DNA of 64,000 nt from Pantoea sp. At-9b. GTDB lineage: Bacteria; Pseudomonadota; Gammaproteobacteria; Enterobacterales; Enterobacteriaceae. The notes under the pieces were generated by a model that made no database searches, was not told where the DNA came from, and saw only the letters and a list, made by a program, of their open reading frames with translations. The position numbers and the translations under genes are program-made. The DNA lies in the NCBI RefSeq assembly GCF_000175935.2, contig NC_014837.1, positions 1,178,001-1,242,000 on the forward strand, written 5' to 3'. Below, piece after piece: positions 8,401-15,746 of this stretch (within the stretch, counting starts at the first letter, position 1; each line of letters begins with the position of its first letter).

Positions 8401-9483
8401 CTACTGCGCCAGCGCGCGGAAGGCCGCCAACTCTTCTTCGGGCATACCGGCCTGCAATGCCGCCTGGCAAATCTTATCCCAGCTATTGCTGTCGAGTGGG
8501 ATGCCATCGCGTTCACGCTCCAGACGATTGCTCTCTTCCCATTCGCCCGGCACCTGAATCGGTGCATCGCCACTTTGTGGTGAACGTTTCACCCAATTGA
8601 GGAAGGCTTCCGCTTCCTGCTGCATCGCCGGGGCGTCGAAGGCTTCCGGGTTGACGATGATGGTGGTCATACAGTTGAAGATGGCGTCATGGCAGGTCAC
8701 CAACGTCTCATCGTGCGTCGTTCTGCCACCAGAAAGCGCACCGCCAAGAATTTCGCACATGGTCGCCAGCGCATAGCCCTTATGCAAACCGAAGGGCAAC
8801 AATGAACCATAGGGTGCCTGATGCATCACGCCGGGTTCGGTGGTCGCCTGACCCTGGTGGTCAATCAGATAGCCCGGCGCGACCTGTTGCTCTTTGTTCC
8901 AGGCTACACGGGTTTTACCAAAGGCAATGCCGCTGGTAGCGAAATCCAGCAGCAGCGGTTTGCCGTGGGTTCGCGGGAACACGGCGCAGAAGGGATTGGT
9001 GCCAAAACGGCGATCGCTGCCGTTGAACGGCGCGACCATCGGGTCGCCGGCAACGTTGACGAAGTGAAAAGAGACAAACCCGGCAGCGGCGCACTGCTCC
9101 GCCCAGTGACCAATTCGCCCGATATGGTGTGAATCGTGCAACCCCACGGCGGCGATACCAAATTTGCCCGCGCGCTCAATGCCCAGTTGCATCGCTTCCC
9201 ACGCAGCGACCTGGCCAAAGCCGTTATGGCCGCTCAATGTAATCACCGCACCGACATCTTTTTCAATGGTGGTGTGCTGATTGAGCTGCAAAAAGCCCTG
9301 GGTGAGCGAAACCATATAGCTTGGGATCATGCCGACGCCATGTGAATCATGGCCCGCCAGATTTGCGGCAACCAAATGGTCGGCTACCAGCCGCGCTTCG
9401 TCGGCACTGCTGCCAGCATGCAGCCAGATAGCCTGCACAAACTGATGAAGAGGGGAAGACGGGATACGATGAAGGGCACTCAC
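8401..9483 (-). CDS. hcxB: Ldh-family hydroxycarboxylate dehydrogenase, YbiC/HcxB-like
   Basis: A 360-aa NAD(P)-dependent oxidoreductase of the malate/L-sulfolactate/L-lactate dehydrogenase family, which is unrelated to classical LDH. Conserved blocks include AANLAGHDSHGVGMIPSY near residue 37, HHIGRIGHWAEQ with the catalytic His region, FGTNPF, and HKGYALA. It aligns end to end with E. coli YbiC (HcxB), a 2-hydroxycarboxylate dehydrogenase. The start is a GTG at 9483: it follows AAAGGAGAT by 7 nt and gives the expected N-terminus, whereas the open frame further upstream has no homology. It is monocistronic and convergent with gntT. Confidence 0.88.
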   Translation of the reverse strand: MSALHRIPSSPLHQFVQAIWLHAGSSADEARLVADHLVAANLAGHDSHGVGMIPSYMVSLTQGFLQLNQHTTIEKDVGAVITLSGHNGFGQVAAWEAMQLGIERAGKFGIAAVGLHDSHHIGRIGHWAEQCAAAGFVSFHFVNVAGDPMVAPFNGSDRRFGTNPFCAVFPRTHGKPLLLDFATSGIAFGKTRVAWNKEQQVAPGYLIDHQGQATTEPGVMHQAPYGSLLPFGLHKGYALATMCEILGGALSGGRTTHDETLVTCHDAIFNCMTTIIVNPEAFDAPAMQQEAEAFLNWVKRSPQSGDAPIQVPGEWEESNRLERERDGIPLDSNSWDKICQAALQAGMPEEELAAFRALAQ

Positions 9484-9565
9484 GCGATTGATCTCCTTTA
9501 AAAAATGGAGACTCCATCCTGCGACGAATGCGTAATAACGGCAAGTGAGGATTGTGTAAAGCAAA

Positions 9566-9584
9566 GGGCCACAAACTGTGGCCC
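9566..9584 (-). terminator. Terminator of the 81-aa orphan gene
   Basis: GGGCCACA-gtt-TGTGGCCC on the minus strand, followed by TTTGCTTT, begins 7 nt after the stop codon of the upstream gene. It supports that gene being real. Confidence 0.75.
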
Positions 9585-9590
9585 AAAAAC

Positions 9591-9836
9591 TCAGTGCGGT
9601 TGTTCAAACCCCGCTTTGACCATCTGATCTCGCAGCGCGCGAGTAATCTCACGGTTCCCACCCGTGACAGGATAAATGACATTGTTGACGACATCGTCAA
9701 GATAATGTTCTTCAAACTCCTGCATGGTGAGCTGCGTGCCACCTTCATCGTTAATGGCGATGCTGCCACTGATATGATTGCCATAGTCCTTTGCCTTTAG
9801 GCTATAACGTCCCATGCTGGTATTTATCGTGCTCAT
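9591..9836 (-). CDS. Hypothetical 81-aa protein
   Basis: An acidic, soluble-looking protein without cysteines, signal peptide or membrane segment. I do not recognise a family. The pattern NHISGSIAINDEGGTQLTMQEFEEHYLDD suggests a small strand-helix fold. It is supported as a gene by an AAGGAG ribosome site 5 nt before the ATG, a dedicated terminator immediately after the stop, and ordinary codon use. It is divergent from the yohP-like gene 260 bp away, and both genes share the identical leader GTAACAAGGAG before their start codons. Confidence 0.7.
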   Translation of the reverse strand: MSTINTSMGRYSLKAKDYGNHISGSIAINDEGGTQLTMQEFEEHYLDDVVNNVIYPVTGGNREITRALRDQMVKAGFEQPH

Positions 9837-10095
9837 ATAATCTCCTTGTTACTTAGGCAGTGATAACAATTGAGGCCTGCTAGAGGCGCTGTAAGTTTAG
9901 ACAGTGCGCGGAGAGAGAACGAAGCGGCAAACTTAAGAAAAATCCTTAGCTGCGATCCCGGTCGCAGAAATAATCTTCAATGAAACGAAGCGATAGCAAG
10001 GCGCTGTGATGGGTATCGCACAGTGCGGCAGAGGCAGGATTTTCATCTATACTGAAGTGAGTGGGCGCTATTTATAACGTAACAAGGAGCTGAAA
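9837..10095. promoter_or_regulatory. Divergent promoter region with a sigma-S-like -10
   Basis: A gene-free 260-bp gap between two divergent small genes. CTATACT at 10047-10053 matches the extended -10 favoured by RpoS and would start the yohP transcript near 10060, about 36 nt before its ATG. No clear -35 is seen, which is common for sigma-S promoters. The identical 11-base leaders GTAACAAGGAG lie at 9842-9852 (minus) and 10079-10089 (plus). Confidence 0.4.
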
Positions 10096-10179
10096 ATGAA
10101 AATAATCCTGTGGATCATCGCTATCATCTTCATTGTTGGACTCTTGACGATTACTGGCGTGTTTAAATTGATTTTCTGA
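10096..10179 (+). CDS. yohP: Small membrane protein YohP
   Basis: A 27-aa peptide (begins MKIILWIIAIIF, ends GVFKLIF) with one transmembrane helix. It matches E. coli YohP in length and in both ends. YohP is known as an abundant small inner-membrane protein, possibly stress-related, used as a model for post-translational targeting by SRP. AAGGAG lies 7 nt before the ATG. It is too short for usual gene callers. It is monocistronic, followed by a short GGCACC/GGTGCC hairpin at about 10189-10205. Confidence 0.8.
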   Translation: MKIILWIIAIIFIVGLLTITGVFKLIF

Positions 10180-10212
10180 CGTTATCTGGCACCTGCGGGT
10201 GCCGCTTCAGAC

Positions 10213-10395
10213 TCATTCTGCATTAGTGAAGGCCACCGGGAACGAGCGGGGCAGCGGTAGTACCACATCCCTCAGGTTTAGCGGCTTGCGGCAGGCAGCA
10301 CAGCAGGCTCCGTGATGCTGTTCTCGGGTCAGTTTGGCACTGTTCAAGGTATAAAAGAATCGTGCACATCCACATCGGCTACAACGGATAGTCAT
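10213..10395 (-). CDS. Small zinc-ribbon protein, possibly YmcF/YnfQ-like
   Basis: A 60-aa protein with two CxxC pairs (CSRCGC near the N-terminus and CCAAC about 27 residues later) separated by a Tyr/Thr-rich stretch and GA before the second pair. This is the layout of E. coli YmcF/YnfQ, small proteins encoded beside cspG- and cspB-type cold-shock genes; here cspE is 1.1 kb away. I recall the family only by pattern, so the name is tentative. The ATG at 10395 is 7 nt from AGGAGG, whereas the ATG at 10401 is too close. The C-terminal 20 residues are not conserved in my comparison. Confidence 0.55.
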   Translation of the reverse strand: MTIRCSRCGCARFFYTLNSAKLTREQHHGACCAACRKPLNLRDVVLPLPRSFPVAFTNAE

Positions 10396-10786
10396 CAGCA
10401 TTCCTCCTCATCTCCTTCCTGGAACACTGAGATTTATCTCATTCCCTGTCACAGTTCAAACAATAAATTTCATTAATTTATTTACGTTATCAACAATCAA
10501 ATACAGCTTGCTGAAAATTAAGCGATTTTAAGCAATGACAGGGGAAACGGCAGTGCACATTTTATCAATGCCGGTTCGTTTATCTCTTGTTCCAGTTGCC
10601 TCCTCTGTTTAGCGGTAACATTTACCCTATACGCGTCTGATCATGCAGATAATACCTGGTGTAATCCAGACAATGCCTGGCGTGTTTCCGTTGCTTTTTT
10701 ATTATGCTTTTCATGCAATAGCTTTAGTTTTGGGCAGATTTCAGATGGATATCTGACCTCGTCACCATAAGAATTATGTTACAGGA
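10396..10786. other. Intergenic region upstream of pagP
   Basis: A gap of 390 bp holding the divergent promoters of the zinc-ribbon gene and pagP. A partial PhoP-box-like direct repeat, CGTTTA-tctct-TGTTCC, lies at 10577-10593; the second half matches the (T/G)GTTTA consensus poorly. Nothing else stands out. Confidence 0.4.
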
Positions 10787-10795
10787 ATGATTGTT

Positions 10796-11368
10796 GTGAA
10801 TCGGTACGTTTCTACAGCCTTAGCTGGCTGTATTTTGACCGTCGGGGTCGTCTCTTCTGTCCAGGCAGAAACCACCACACAGGCTATCAAGTCTGGCTGG
10901 AATACTTTTACTGACAATGTGGCGCAGACATGGTCGCAACCGCAAAACTATGATTTTTACTTGCCCGCGATCACCTGGCATAACCGTTGGACTTATGATC
11001 AAGAGCATATCGACAAGTACAATGAACGCCCGTGGGGCGCAGGCGGTGGTATCTCGCGTTGGGATGACAAAGGGAACTGGCATGGCCTGTACCTGATGGC
11101 GTTTAAAGACTCGTTTAACAAGTGGGAACCGATCGGTGGTTACGGTTGGGAAGCGACTTGGCGTCCGCTGAGCGATGATAATTTTCACTTCGGCGCAGGC
11201 TTTACCGCCGGTGTGACGGCCAGAGATAACTGGAACTATATCCCGATTCCGGTATTGTTGCCGTTGGCTTCGGTCGGATATGGCCCCGTTACCTTTCAAA
11301 TGACTTATATTCCAGGAACTTATAACAACGGGAATGTCTATTTTGCCTGGTTGAGATTTCAGTTCTGA
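10796..11368 (+). CDS. pagP: Lipid A palmitoyltransferase PagP
   Basis: A 190-aa outer-membrane eight-stranded barrel enzyme that moves palmitate from phospholipid to lipid A, giving resistance to cationic peptides. A signal peptide (about 24 residues, ending VQA) is followed by the amphipathic N-terminal helix. The catalytic-region block [11 protein letters not shown] and the nearly invariant C-terminal half ([20 protein letters not shown], ending FQF) match E. coli PagP. The GTG at 10796 is 9 nt from AGGA and gives the same N-terminal length as E. coli (MNVSKYVA); the in-frame ATG at 10787 has no spacing. cspE follows, as in E. coli. Confidence 0.93.
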   Translation: MNRYVSTALAGCILTVGVVSSVQAETTTQAIKSGWNTFTDNVAQTWSQPQNYDFYLPAITWHNRWTYDQEHIDKYNERPWGAGGGISRWDDKGNWHGLYLMAFKDSFNKWEPIGGYGWEATWRPLSDDNFHFGAGFTAGVTARDNWNYIPIPVLLPLASVGYGPVTFQMTYIPGTYNNGNVYFAWLRFQF

Positions 11369-11518
11369 CCGGTGAAGACAGGCGGAAAGTGTAAAGGCGG
11401 ATGAAAAAGGCGATATTTATCACTTTTTCATCAATTCGCACTGGACAAAGGTCACCGTAATTGCTGTACTAGACGCCGACACAGTTTAGTGTCCATTTTT
11501 CATGTAAAGGTAATATAG

Positions 11519-11728
11519 ATGTCCAAGATCAAAGGTAACGTTAAGTGGTTTAATGAATCTAAAGGATTCGGTTTCATTACTCCTGAAGATGGCAGCAAAG
11601 ATGTATTCGTACACTTCTCTGCAATCCAGAGCAACGGCTTCAAAACTCTGGCTGAAGGTCAGCGCGTAGAGTTTGAAATCACCGACGGCGCTAAAGGCCC
11701 ATCTGCTGCTAACGTTATCAGCCTGTAA
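11519..11728 (+). CDS. cspE: Cold-shock-family protein CspE
   Basis: A 69-aa OB-fold RNA/ssDNA-binding protein with RNP1 ([11 protein letters not shown]) and RNP2 (DVFVHFSAI) motifs. It differs from E. coli CspE at only a few positions. CspE is constitutive at 37 degrees, melts nucleic-acid secondary structure and acts as a transcription antiterminator. It follows pagP by 150 bp and is closed by a strong terminator. In E. coli crcB comes next; here it is absent. Confidence 0.95.
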   Translation: MSKIKGNVKWFNESKGFGFITPEDGSKDVFVHFSAIQSNGFKTLAEGQRVEFEITDGAKGPSAANVISL

Positions 11729-11746
11729 GTTAACACGCAGAATTCT

Positions 11747-11774
11747 AAAAACCCGCCTTCTGGCGGGTTTTTTT
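11747..11774 (+). terminator. cspE terminator (also serves the opposite strand)
   Basis: CCCGCC-ttct-GGCGGG with four A residues before and seven T residues after, so it can work in both directions. The stop codon of the convergent 32-aa gene lies at the edge of the T-run. Confidence 0.85.
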
Positions 11775-11871
11775 ATGCCTGCCACCAAATAATGGCCCAG
11801 GCAATGATGGCGAAACTGCTGAGGGTGATTGCCAGCATCTCATCCATCGAACGGGGTATCATACTCTTCAT
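11773..11871 (-). CDS. Putative 32-aa membrane peptide
   Basis: The peptide reads MKSMIPRSMDEM followed by a hydrophobic helix (LAITLSSFAIIAWAIIWW) and ends QA. The evidence that it is expressed is a consensus AGGAGG 8 nt before the ATG and a terminator in the right place just after the stop, shared with cspE. It would insert with a short charged cytoplasmic or periplasmic N-terminus and one transmembrane helix. I do not recognise a named family. It lies where crcB stands in E. coli. Confidence 0.6.
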   Translation of the reverse strand: MKSMIPRSMDEMLAITLSSFAIIAWAIIWWQA

Positions 11872-12076
11872 GATGTCTGCCTCCTGTTAGCTTCAGGTCA
11901 GGATGGCAAAGCAATATTAACGCATCCTTAAGCCCTGATGACAGTCGCATGATAGGGCACGATCTGCGGGACAACTCACAGATAACTCTCGTAACATCCC
12001 CATAACAATCCTTACTTGCAGCTTTTTTGCTGACAACGCTATATAACAGCAGGAAATGGATTATTGAGGAGGCAGG

Positions 12077-12502
12077 ATGAACATACGTCAGGCACAGGCG
12101 AAAGACAGTTTTGCGCTGAGTGCGCTGCTGACTGAACTGGGTTACGCAGACACTGAAGCGTTTATTGATACACGTTTAGCACAGCTTTCCAGCCATCCGG
12201 ATGAAGTGTTGCTGGTGGCGGAGCATGGTACTCAGGTACTCGGATTTCTCTCTCTCCATTTTATTCCGCAACTGGCGCTGGCCGGGGATTTTGCCCGCAT
12301 CAGCTACTTTTGCATCGCGGAGGGTGAACGCAGCAAGGGGAGTGGTCAGCAACTGCTCAGCTATGCCGAACAGCTGGCACGGGCGCGTGGCTGCGATCGG
12401 ATGGAAGTCCACTGCCACGCCTCGCGGCTGAAAGCTAACCAGTTTTATGCGCGTGAAGGCTATGTCGAATCACCGCGTTATCACATCAAGGATCTGGGCT
12501 AA
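12077..12502 (+). CDS. GNAT family N-acetyltransferase
   Basis: A 141-aa protein with the GNAT fold. The acetyl-CoA site is near residue 78 (EGERSKGSGQQLLSYAEQLA, the R/Q-x-x-G-x-G/A loop), followed by CDRMEVHCHASRLKANQFYAREGY, typical of motif B with the catalytic-region Tyr. The acceptor is unknown; small-molecule amines or protein termini are all possible. The ribosome site is GAGGAGG. Its 3' end overlaps the convergent MocR gene by 17 bp, so the two mRNAs are complementary there. Confidence 0.82.
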   Translation: MNIRQAQAKDSFALSALLTELGYADTEAFIDTRLAQLSSHPDEVLLVAEHGTQVLGFLSLHFIPQLALAGDFARISYFCIAEGERSKGSGQQLLSYAEQLARARGCDRMEVHCHASRLKANQFYAREGYVESPRYHIKDLG

Positions 12503-13841
12503 GGTTAATTTCTCGCCCGGATGCAATCACCAAGGCGTCAGCAATACTGTCAAGTTGTTGCAACGGGAACATGGCAGTGCTGACGCGGATAAATTGTTCG
12601 GCATTGATACTGTAACGTTCGCCGGGTACGGCGGCGATACCTCGGGCTGCCAGCGTAATCATGGCATATTGTTCTGACGCCACCGGAATATACAGGCTGA
12701 GCCCATCACGTTCAGTTAACGCCAATCCCCGCGCCCGCAGGGCATCCAACAGGTGTTGGCGTCGTTCACGATAGATCGCTTTTGCCTGTGTCACTTGCTG
12801 CTGGGTAGGCGCGTCTGTCAGCATCCAGGCGACCGCATCTTGCAAAATTCGGCTGGTCCAGCTGACCCCAAAATTGCGCCACGCCTGAATGCGCTTCACC
12901 AGTTCACCGGGGGCGGAGAGTACGGCCAGTCGCAGATCCGGACCATAGGCTTTGGAAAACGAGTGCACATGCACCACGCGATCGGGAAAGTGGAAACCGA
13001 GGCTCCACACCGGCCAGCGTGACAGATCGCCAATCCCGTCATCCTCAACAATCAGCGTTTTGCTGTTGGCCAACACGCGTGCGAGTTCAGCGCTACGCTG
13101 CTGCGTTACGGTATGCCCGGTGGTCGAATGGGTGCGGGGTTGATAGATAAACATCGCCGGGGATTTGTGCAGGTGTGCGGCTAAGGCTGACGGGATTGGC
13201 CCCTGTTCGTCGCAGGGCAGTGGCAGAATTTCTGCGCCAATGTTATCCAGCATGTCCAGTAAACGGGTGGCGGTGGGATCTTCGAGCACCACGCGATCGC
13301 CGGGGGACAACAAGGTTTGTACGATCAAGTTCATCGCATCAAAACCGCCGTCGGTCGCCAGCCATGACTCAGCCGGGTAAGGCCAGCGTGGCTTAATCGC
13401 CGCCAGCAATTGAGGTGAAATGGCTTCACGATGGTAGCTATTCAACTGGGGCGACTGAATGCCTGCCAGCATCGCCGCACGCAGATCTGGCAGCAGCGCC
13501 GGATCGGGGGACGCCATCGCCAGGTCTGCCCGGATGTTATCGCCGTAGTTGCCTATTTTTTCAAAACGAATGGGGCGTGGCATCACCGTATTACCGCACA
13601 CCCAGACACCGCTACGCCCTTTACCGGCCAGCACTTTTTGTTTTTTCAACTGCGACCAGGCTGCCGACACGGTCGCCGGACTGACACCTAACAGCTCTGC
13701 CAGCTCGCGCACGGCGGGCATCTGCATACCCACCGCAATCTGACCATCACGAATTAAGTTGGAAGCGGTAAGCGTAATGCCCTTCACCGACGCATCGGTA
13801 ATTTGCGCGCTGAACCAGTCGATATCTACCGTTTGCGTCAT
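12486..13841 (-). CDS. MocR-type (GntR/aminotransferase) transcriptional regulator
   Basis: A 451-aa fusion of an N-terminal winged helix-turn-helix (residues ~5-75, MPAVRELAELLGVSPATVSAAW) and a fold-type I aminotransferase domain. The PLP-binding lysine is in the block HSFSKAYGPDLRLA near residue 295. MocR proteins sense PLP-bound amino compounds and usually control a neighbouring gene. Here it is divergent from the binding protein/YbeM/ABC operon across 128 bp that carries repeated TTGTTCAG motifs, which makes it the likely regulator of that operon (inference). Catalytic transaminase activity is not expected. Confidence 0.88.
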   Translation of the reverse strand: MTQTVDIDWFSAQITDASVKGITLTASNLIRDGQIAVGMQMPAVRELAELLGVSPATVSAAWSQLKKQKVLAGKGRSGVWVCGNTVMPRPIRFEKIGNYGDNIRADLAMASPDPALLPDLRAAMLAGIQSPQLNSYHREAISPQLLAAIKPRWPYPAESWLATDGGFDAMNLIVQTLLSPGDRVVLEDPTATRLLDMLDNIGAEILPLPCDEQGPIPSALAAHLHKSPAMFIYQPRTHSTTGHTVTQQRSAELARVLANSKTLIVEDDGIGDLSRWPVWSLGFHFPDRVVHVHSFSKAYGPDLRLAVLSAPGELVKRIQAWRNFGVSWTSRILQDAVAWMLTDAPTQQQVTQAKAIYRERRQHLLDALRARGLALTERDGLSLYIPVASEQYAMITLAARGIAAVPGERYSINAEQFIRVSTAMFPLQQLDSIADALVIASGREINLSPDP

Positions 13842-13850
13842 AAGAAAAAC

Positions 13851-13882
13851 CTTTGTTCAGTAACAAAGTATTTATTGTTCAG
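13851..13882. promoter_or_regulatory. Candidate MocR operator: direct repeats and an inverted repeat
   Basis: TTGTTCAG occurs at 13853-13860 and 13875-13882, 22 bp apart (two helical turns), in direct orientation as MocR proteins prefer. The first copy also lies in a perfect inverted repeat CTTTGTT-cagt-AACAAAG (13851-13868). The second overlaps a possible -35 (TTGTTC) for the rightward operon, with TTTAGT 16 nt further on. Confidence 0.5.
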
Positions 13883-13969
13883 ATTAGTATTCCCGATTTA
13901 GTATCAAATTCAAGCACTATTTGCTGAATAACTAAACGCAGCCTGGCTGCACACGGGGAAATGACGAAA

Positions 13970-14929
13970 ATGGTAACCATCAGACTGGCGGTGCGTGACT
14001 GGGATTACTTCACACCGTTGGCACTCGGCGACATCAAGCCGGAAGGATTTCAGCTGGAAATTGACCGCGTCGGTACGCTGGTTGATAACCTTGGCAGTAG
14101 CGACAAATATGACGCGGGTGAAGTTTCGTTCAGCCGTTATGCCCAGGCGCGTGCCAAAGGCGATACGTCGCTGCTCGGCCTGCCCCATTTTCTGATGCGT
14201 GGCTTTCGACAGCGCTGCATCATCACCACGGCAGATAGCCCGATCACCACACCAGCCCAACTGAAAGGTAAGAAAATTGGCGTCACCGGTTGGCAGGATT
14301 CAGGCAACACCTGGACGCGCACCGTGCTGCGCGAGGCTGGCGTTGGCATTGATGATGCTTACTGGTTCGCTGGCCGTCTGACGGCGGAGCATCCCATTGT
14401 TGATCGTCTGGCCGGTTTTGGTCGCCCGGGACGCATTGAGGTGGCTCCGGGCGAACGCCCGCTGATTGAGTTGCTGCAAGCCGGTGAGCTGGATGCCGTC
14501 TTCACCCCCTTTATGCCGGAAGGTTTCTTCCTGCCCGGATCGGGCCTGCGCCAGTTGCAGCCGGATTTTGCCAGCGCCGAGCGTGATTACTTCAATCGTG
14601 TGGGTTATGTTCCGGGGATTCATATTCTGGCCATCAAACCGGCGCTGGCGGCGGAGCATCCATGGCTGCCGCAGGCATTGAGTGAGATTATCGATCGTTC
14701 GTACCAGTTGTGGATGAAGAAACGCGAGAAATATGCCGACACCACGCCGTGGTTACTGGATGATTTGCGACGTACCGCGCAGGAATTACCGGCCGACTGG
14801 AATCAAAACGGATTTACCGCTAACAAAAAGATGATTGCGGATTTCGCCAGTGAGCTGTTCGAACAGGGTTTAACCAAAACATTGCTGACGCCGGAAGTGA
14901 TTTTCCCGGCAGCGGCGCAGGGGGAGTGA
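13970..14929 (+). CDS. NMT1/4,5-dihydroxyphthalate decarboxylase-like binding protein without signal peptide
   Basis: A 319-aa type-2 periplasmic-binding-protein fold (region AQLKGKKIGVTGWQDSGNTW, then ELLQAGELDAVFTPFMPE). Such proteins are found as ABC transporter receptors or, lacking an export signal, as enzymes and sensors (thiamine precursor synthase type, or 4,5-dihydroxyphthalate decarboxylase). The N-terminus (MVTIRLAVRDWDYFTPL) is not a signal peptide, so it should be cytoplasmic. The ATG at 13970 is 10 nt from GGGGA; the one at 13961 is too close. Its stop lies 2 nt before ybeM. First gene of the operon. Confidence 0.75.
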   Translation: MVTIRLAVRDWDYFTPLALGDIKPEGFQLEIDRVGTLVDNLGSSDKYDAGEVSFSRYAQARAKGDTSLLGLPHFLMRGFRQRCIITTADSPITTPAQLKGKKIGVTGWQDSGNTWTRTVLREAGVGIDDAYWFAGRLTAEHPIVDRLAGFGRPGRIEVAPGERPLIELLQAGELDAVFTPFMPEGFFLPGSGLRQLQPDFASAERDYFNRVGYVPGIHILAIKPALAAEHPWLPQALSEIIDRSYQLWMKKREKYADTTPWLLDDLRRTAQELPADWNQNGFTANKKMIADFASELFEQGLTKTLLTPEVIFPAAAQGE

Positions 14930-14931
14930 TG

Positions 14932-15726
14932 ATGAAAGTCGCGATGGGACAATTTGCGGTCAGCCGCGAATGGCAGGAAAACACCGATATTTGCATTGGT
15001 TTGATGAACAAAGCGCTGGCGGGGGGTGCGGATTTGCTGGTACTGCCGGAAGGGGTACTGGCGCGTGATATCGCCGACCCGGATCTGGTACTGAAAGCCG
15101 CGCAACCGCTGGATGGTCCGTTCGTCACGCAGCTGCTGGCGGCCAGTAAAGGCAATAACCTGACCACCATGATGAGCGTGCATGTCCCTACGGAAGGGCA
15201 GAAAGCGCTTAACGTGCTGATCGCCATCCGCAATGGTGAAATCATTGCCGAATACGAAAAACTCCACCTTTACGATGCCTTTGCGATGCAGGAGTCACAA
15301 CGCGTCAACCCCGGCCATGTCATTCCGCCGCTGGTTGAGGTGGCGGGTATGAAAGTCGGCCTGATGACCTGCTATGACGTGCGTTTCCCGGAACTGGCAC
15401 GTCGTCTGGTGCTGGACGGTGCCGATGTGCTGGTGCTGCCAGCAGCCTGGGTGAAAGGGCCGCTGAAGGAGATGCACTGGGAGCTGCTGACCACCGCCCG
15501 CGCGCTGGAGAACACCTGTTACATGGTGGCGGTAGGCGAATGTGGCCCGCGCAATATCGGCAACAGTCTGGTGATTGATCCGCTCGGAGTGGCGATTGCA
15601 AAAGCACCTGAGTCCGCTGCATTGGTGTTCGCTGACCTCGATCCACAGCGTATCGCTTACGCGCGCAGCGTTTTGCCGGTTCTGGAGAACCGTCGTTTTG
15701 CCCGACCTGAATTGAATACACACTGA
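14932..15726 (+). CDS. ybeM: Deaminated glutathione amidase-type nitrilase, YbeM
   Basis: A 264-aa carbon-nitrogen hydrolase with the Glu-Lys-Cys triad: Glu in LVLPEGVLA (residue ~42), Lys in EKLHLYDAFA (~109) and Cys in LMTCYDVRFPE (~145). It aligns end to end with E. coli YbeM/Nit1, a repair enzyme that hydrolyses deaminated glutathione (an omega-amide formed by stray transamination). The ATG at 14932 is 5 nt from GGGGAG and matches the E. coli N-terminus. It stands in its ancestral place (cspE...ybeM-tatE), but transport genes now flank it on both sides. Confidence 0.85.
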   Translation: MKVAMGQFAVSREWQENTDICIGLMNKALAGGADLLVLPEGVLARDIADPDLVLKAAQPLDGPFVTQLLAASKGNNLTTMMSVHVPTEGQKALNVLIAIRNGEIIAEYEKLHLYDAFAMQESQRVNPGHVIPPLVEVAGMKVGLMTCYDVRFPELARRLVLDGADVLVLPAAWVKGPLKEMHWELLTTARALENTCYMVAVGECGPRNIGNSLVIDPLGVAIAKAPESAALVFADLDPQRIAYARSVLPVLENRRFARPELNTH

Positions 15727-15746
15727 CAGCACTGGGAAACTCGAGC

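Noticed and set aside
10577..10593. PhoP box upstream of pagP
   Set aside because: CGTTTA-N5-TGTTCC matches only the first half of the direct repeat well; mentioned as weak and not counted as a site.
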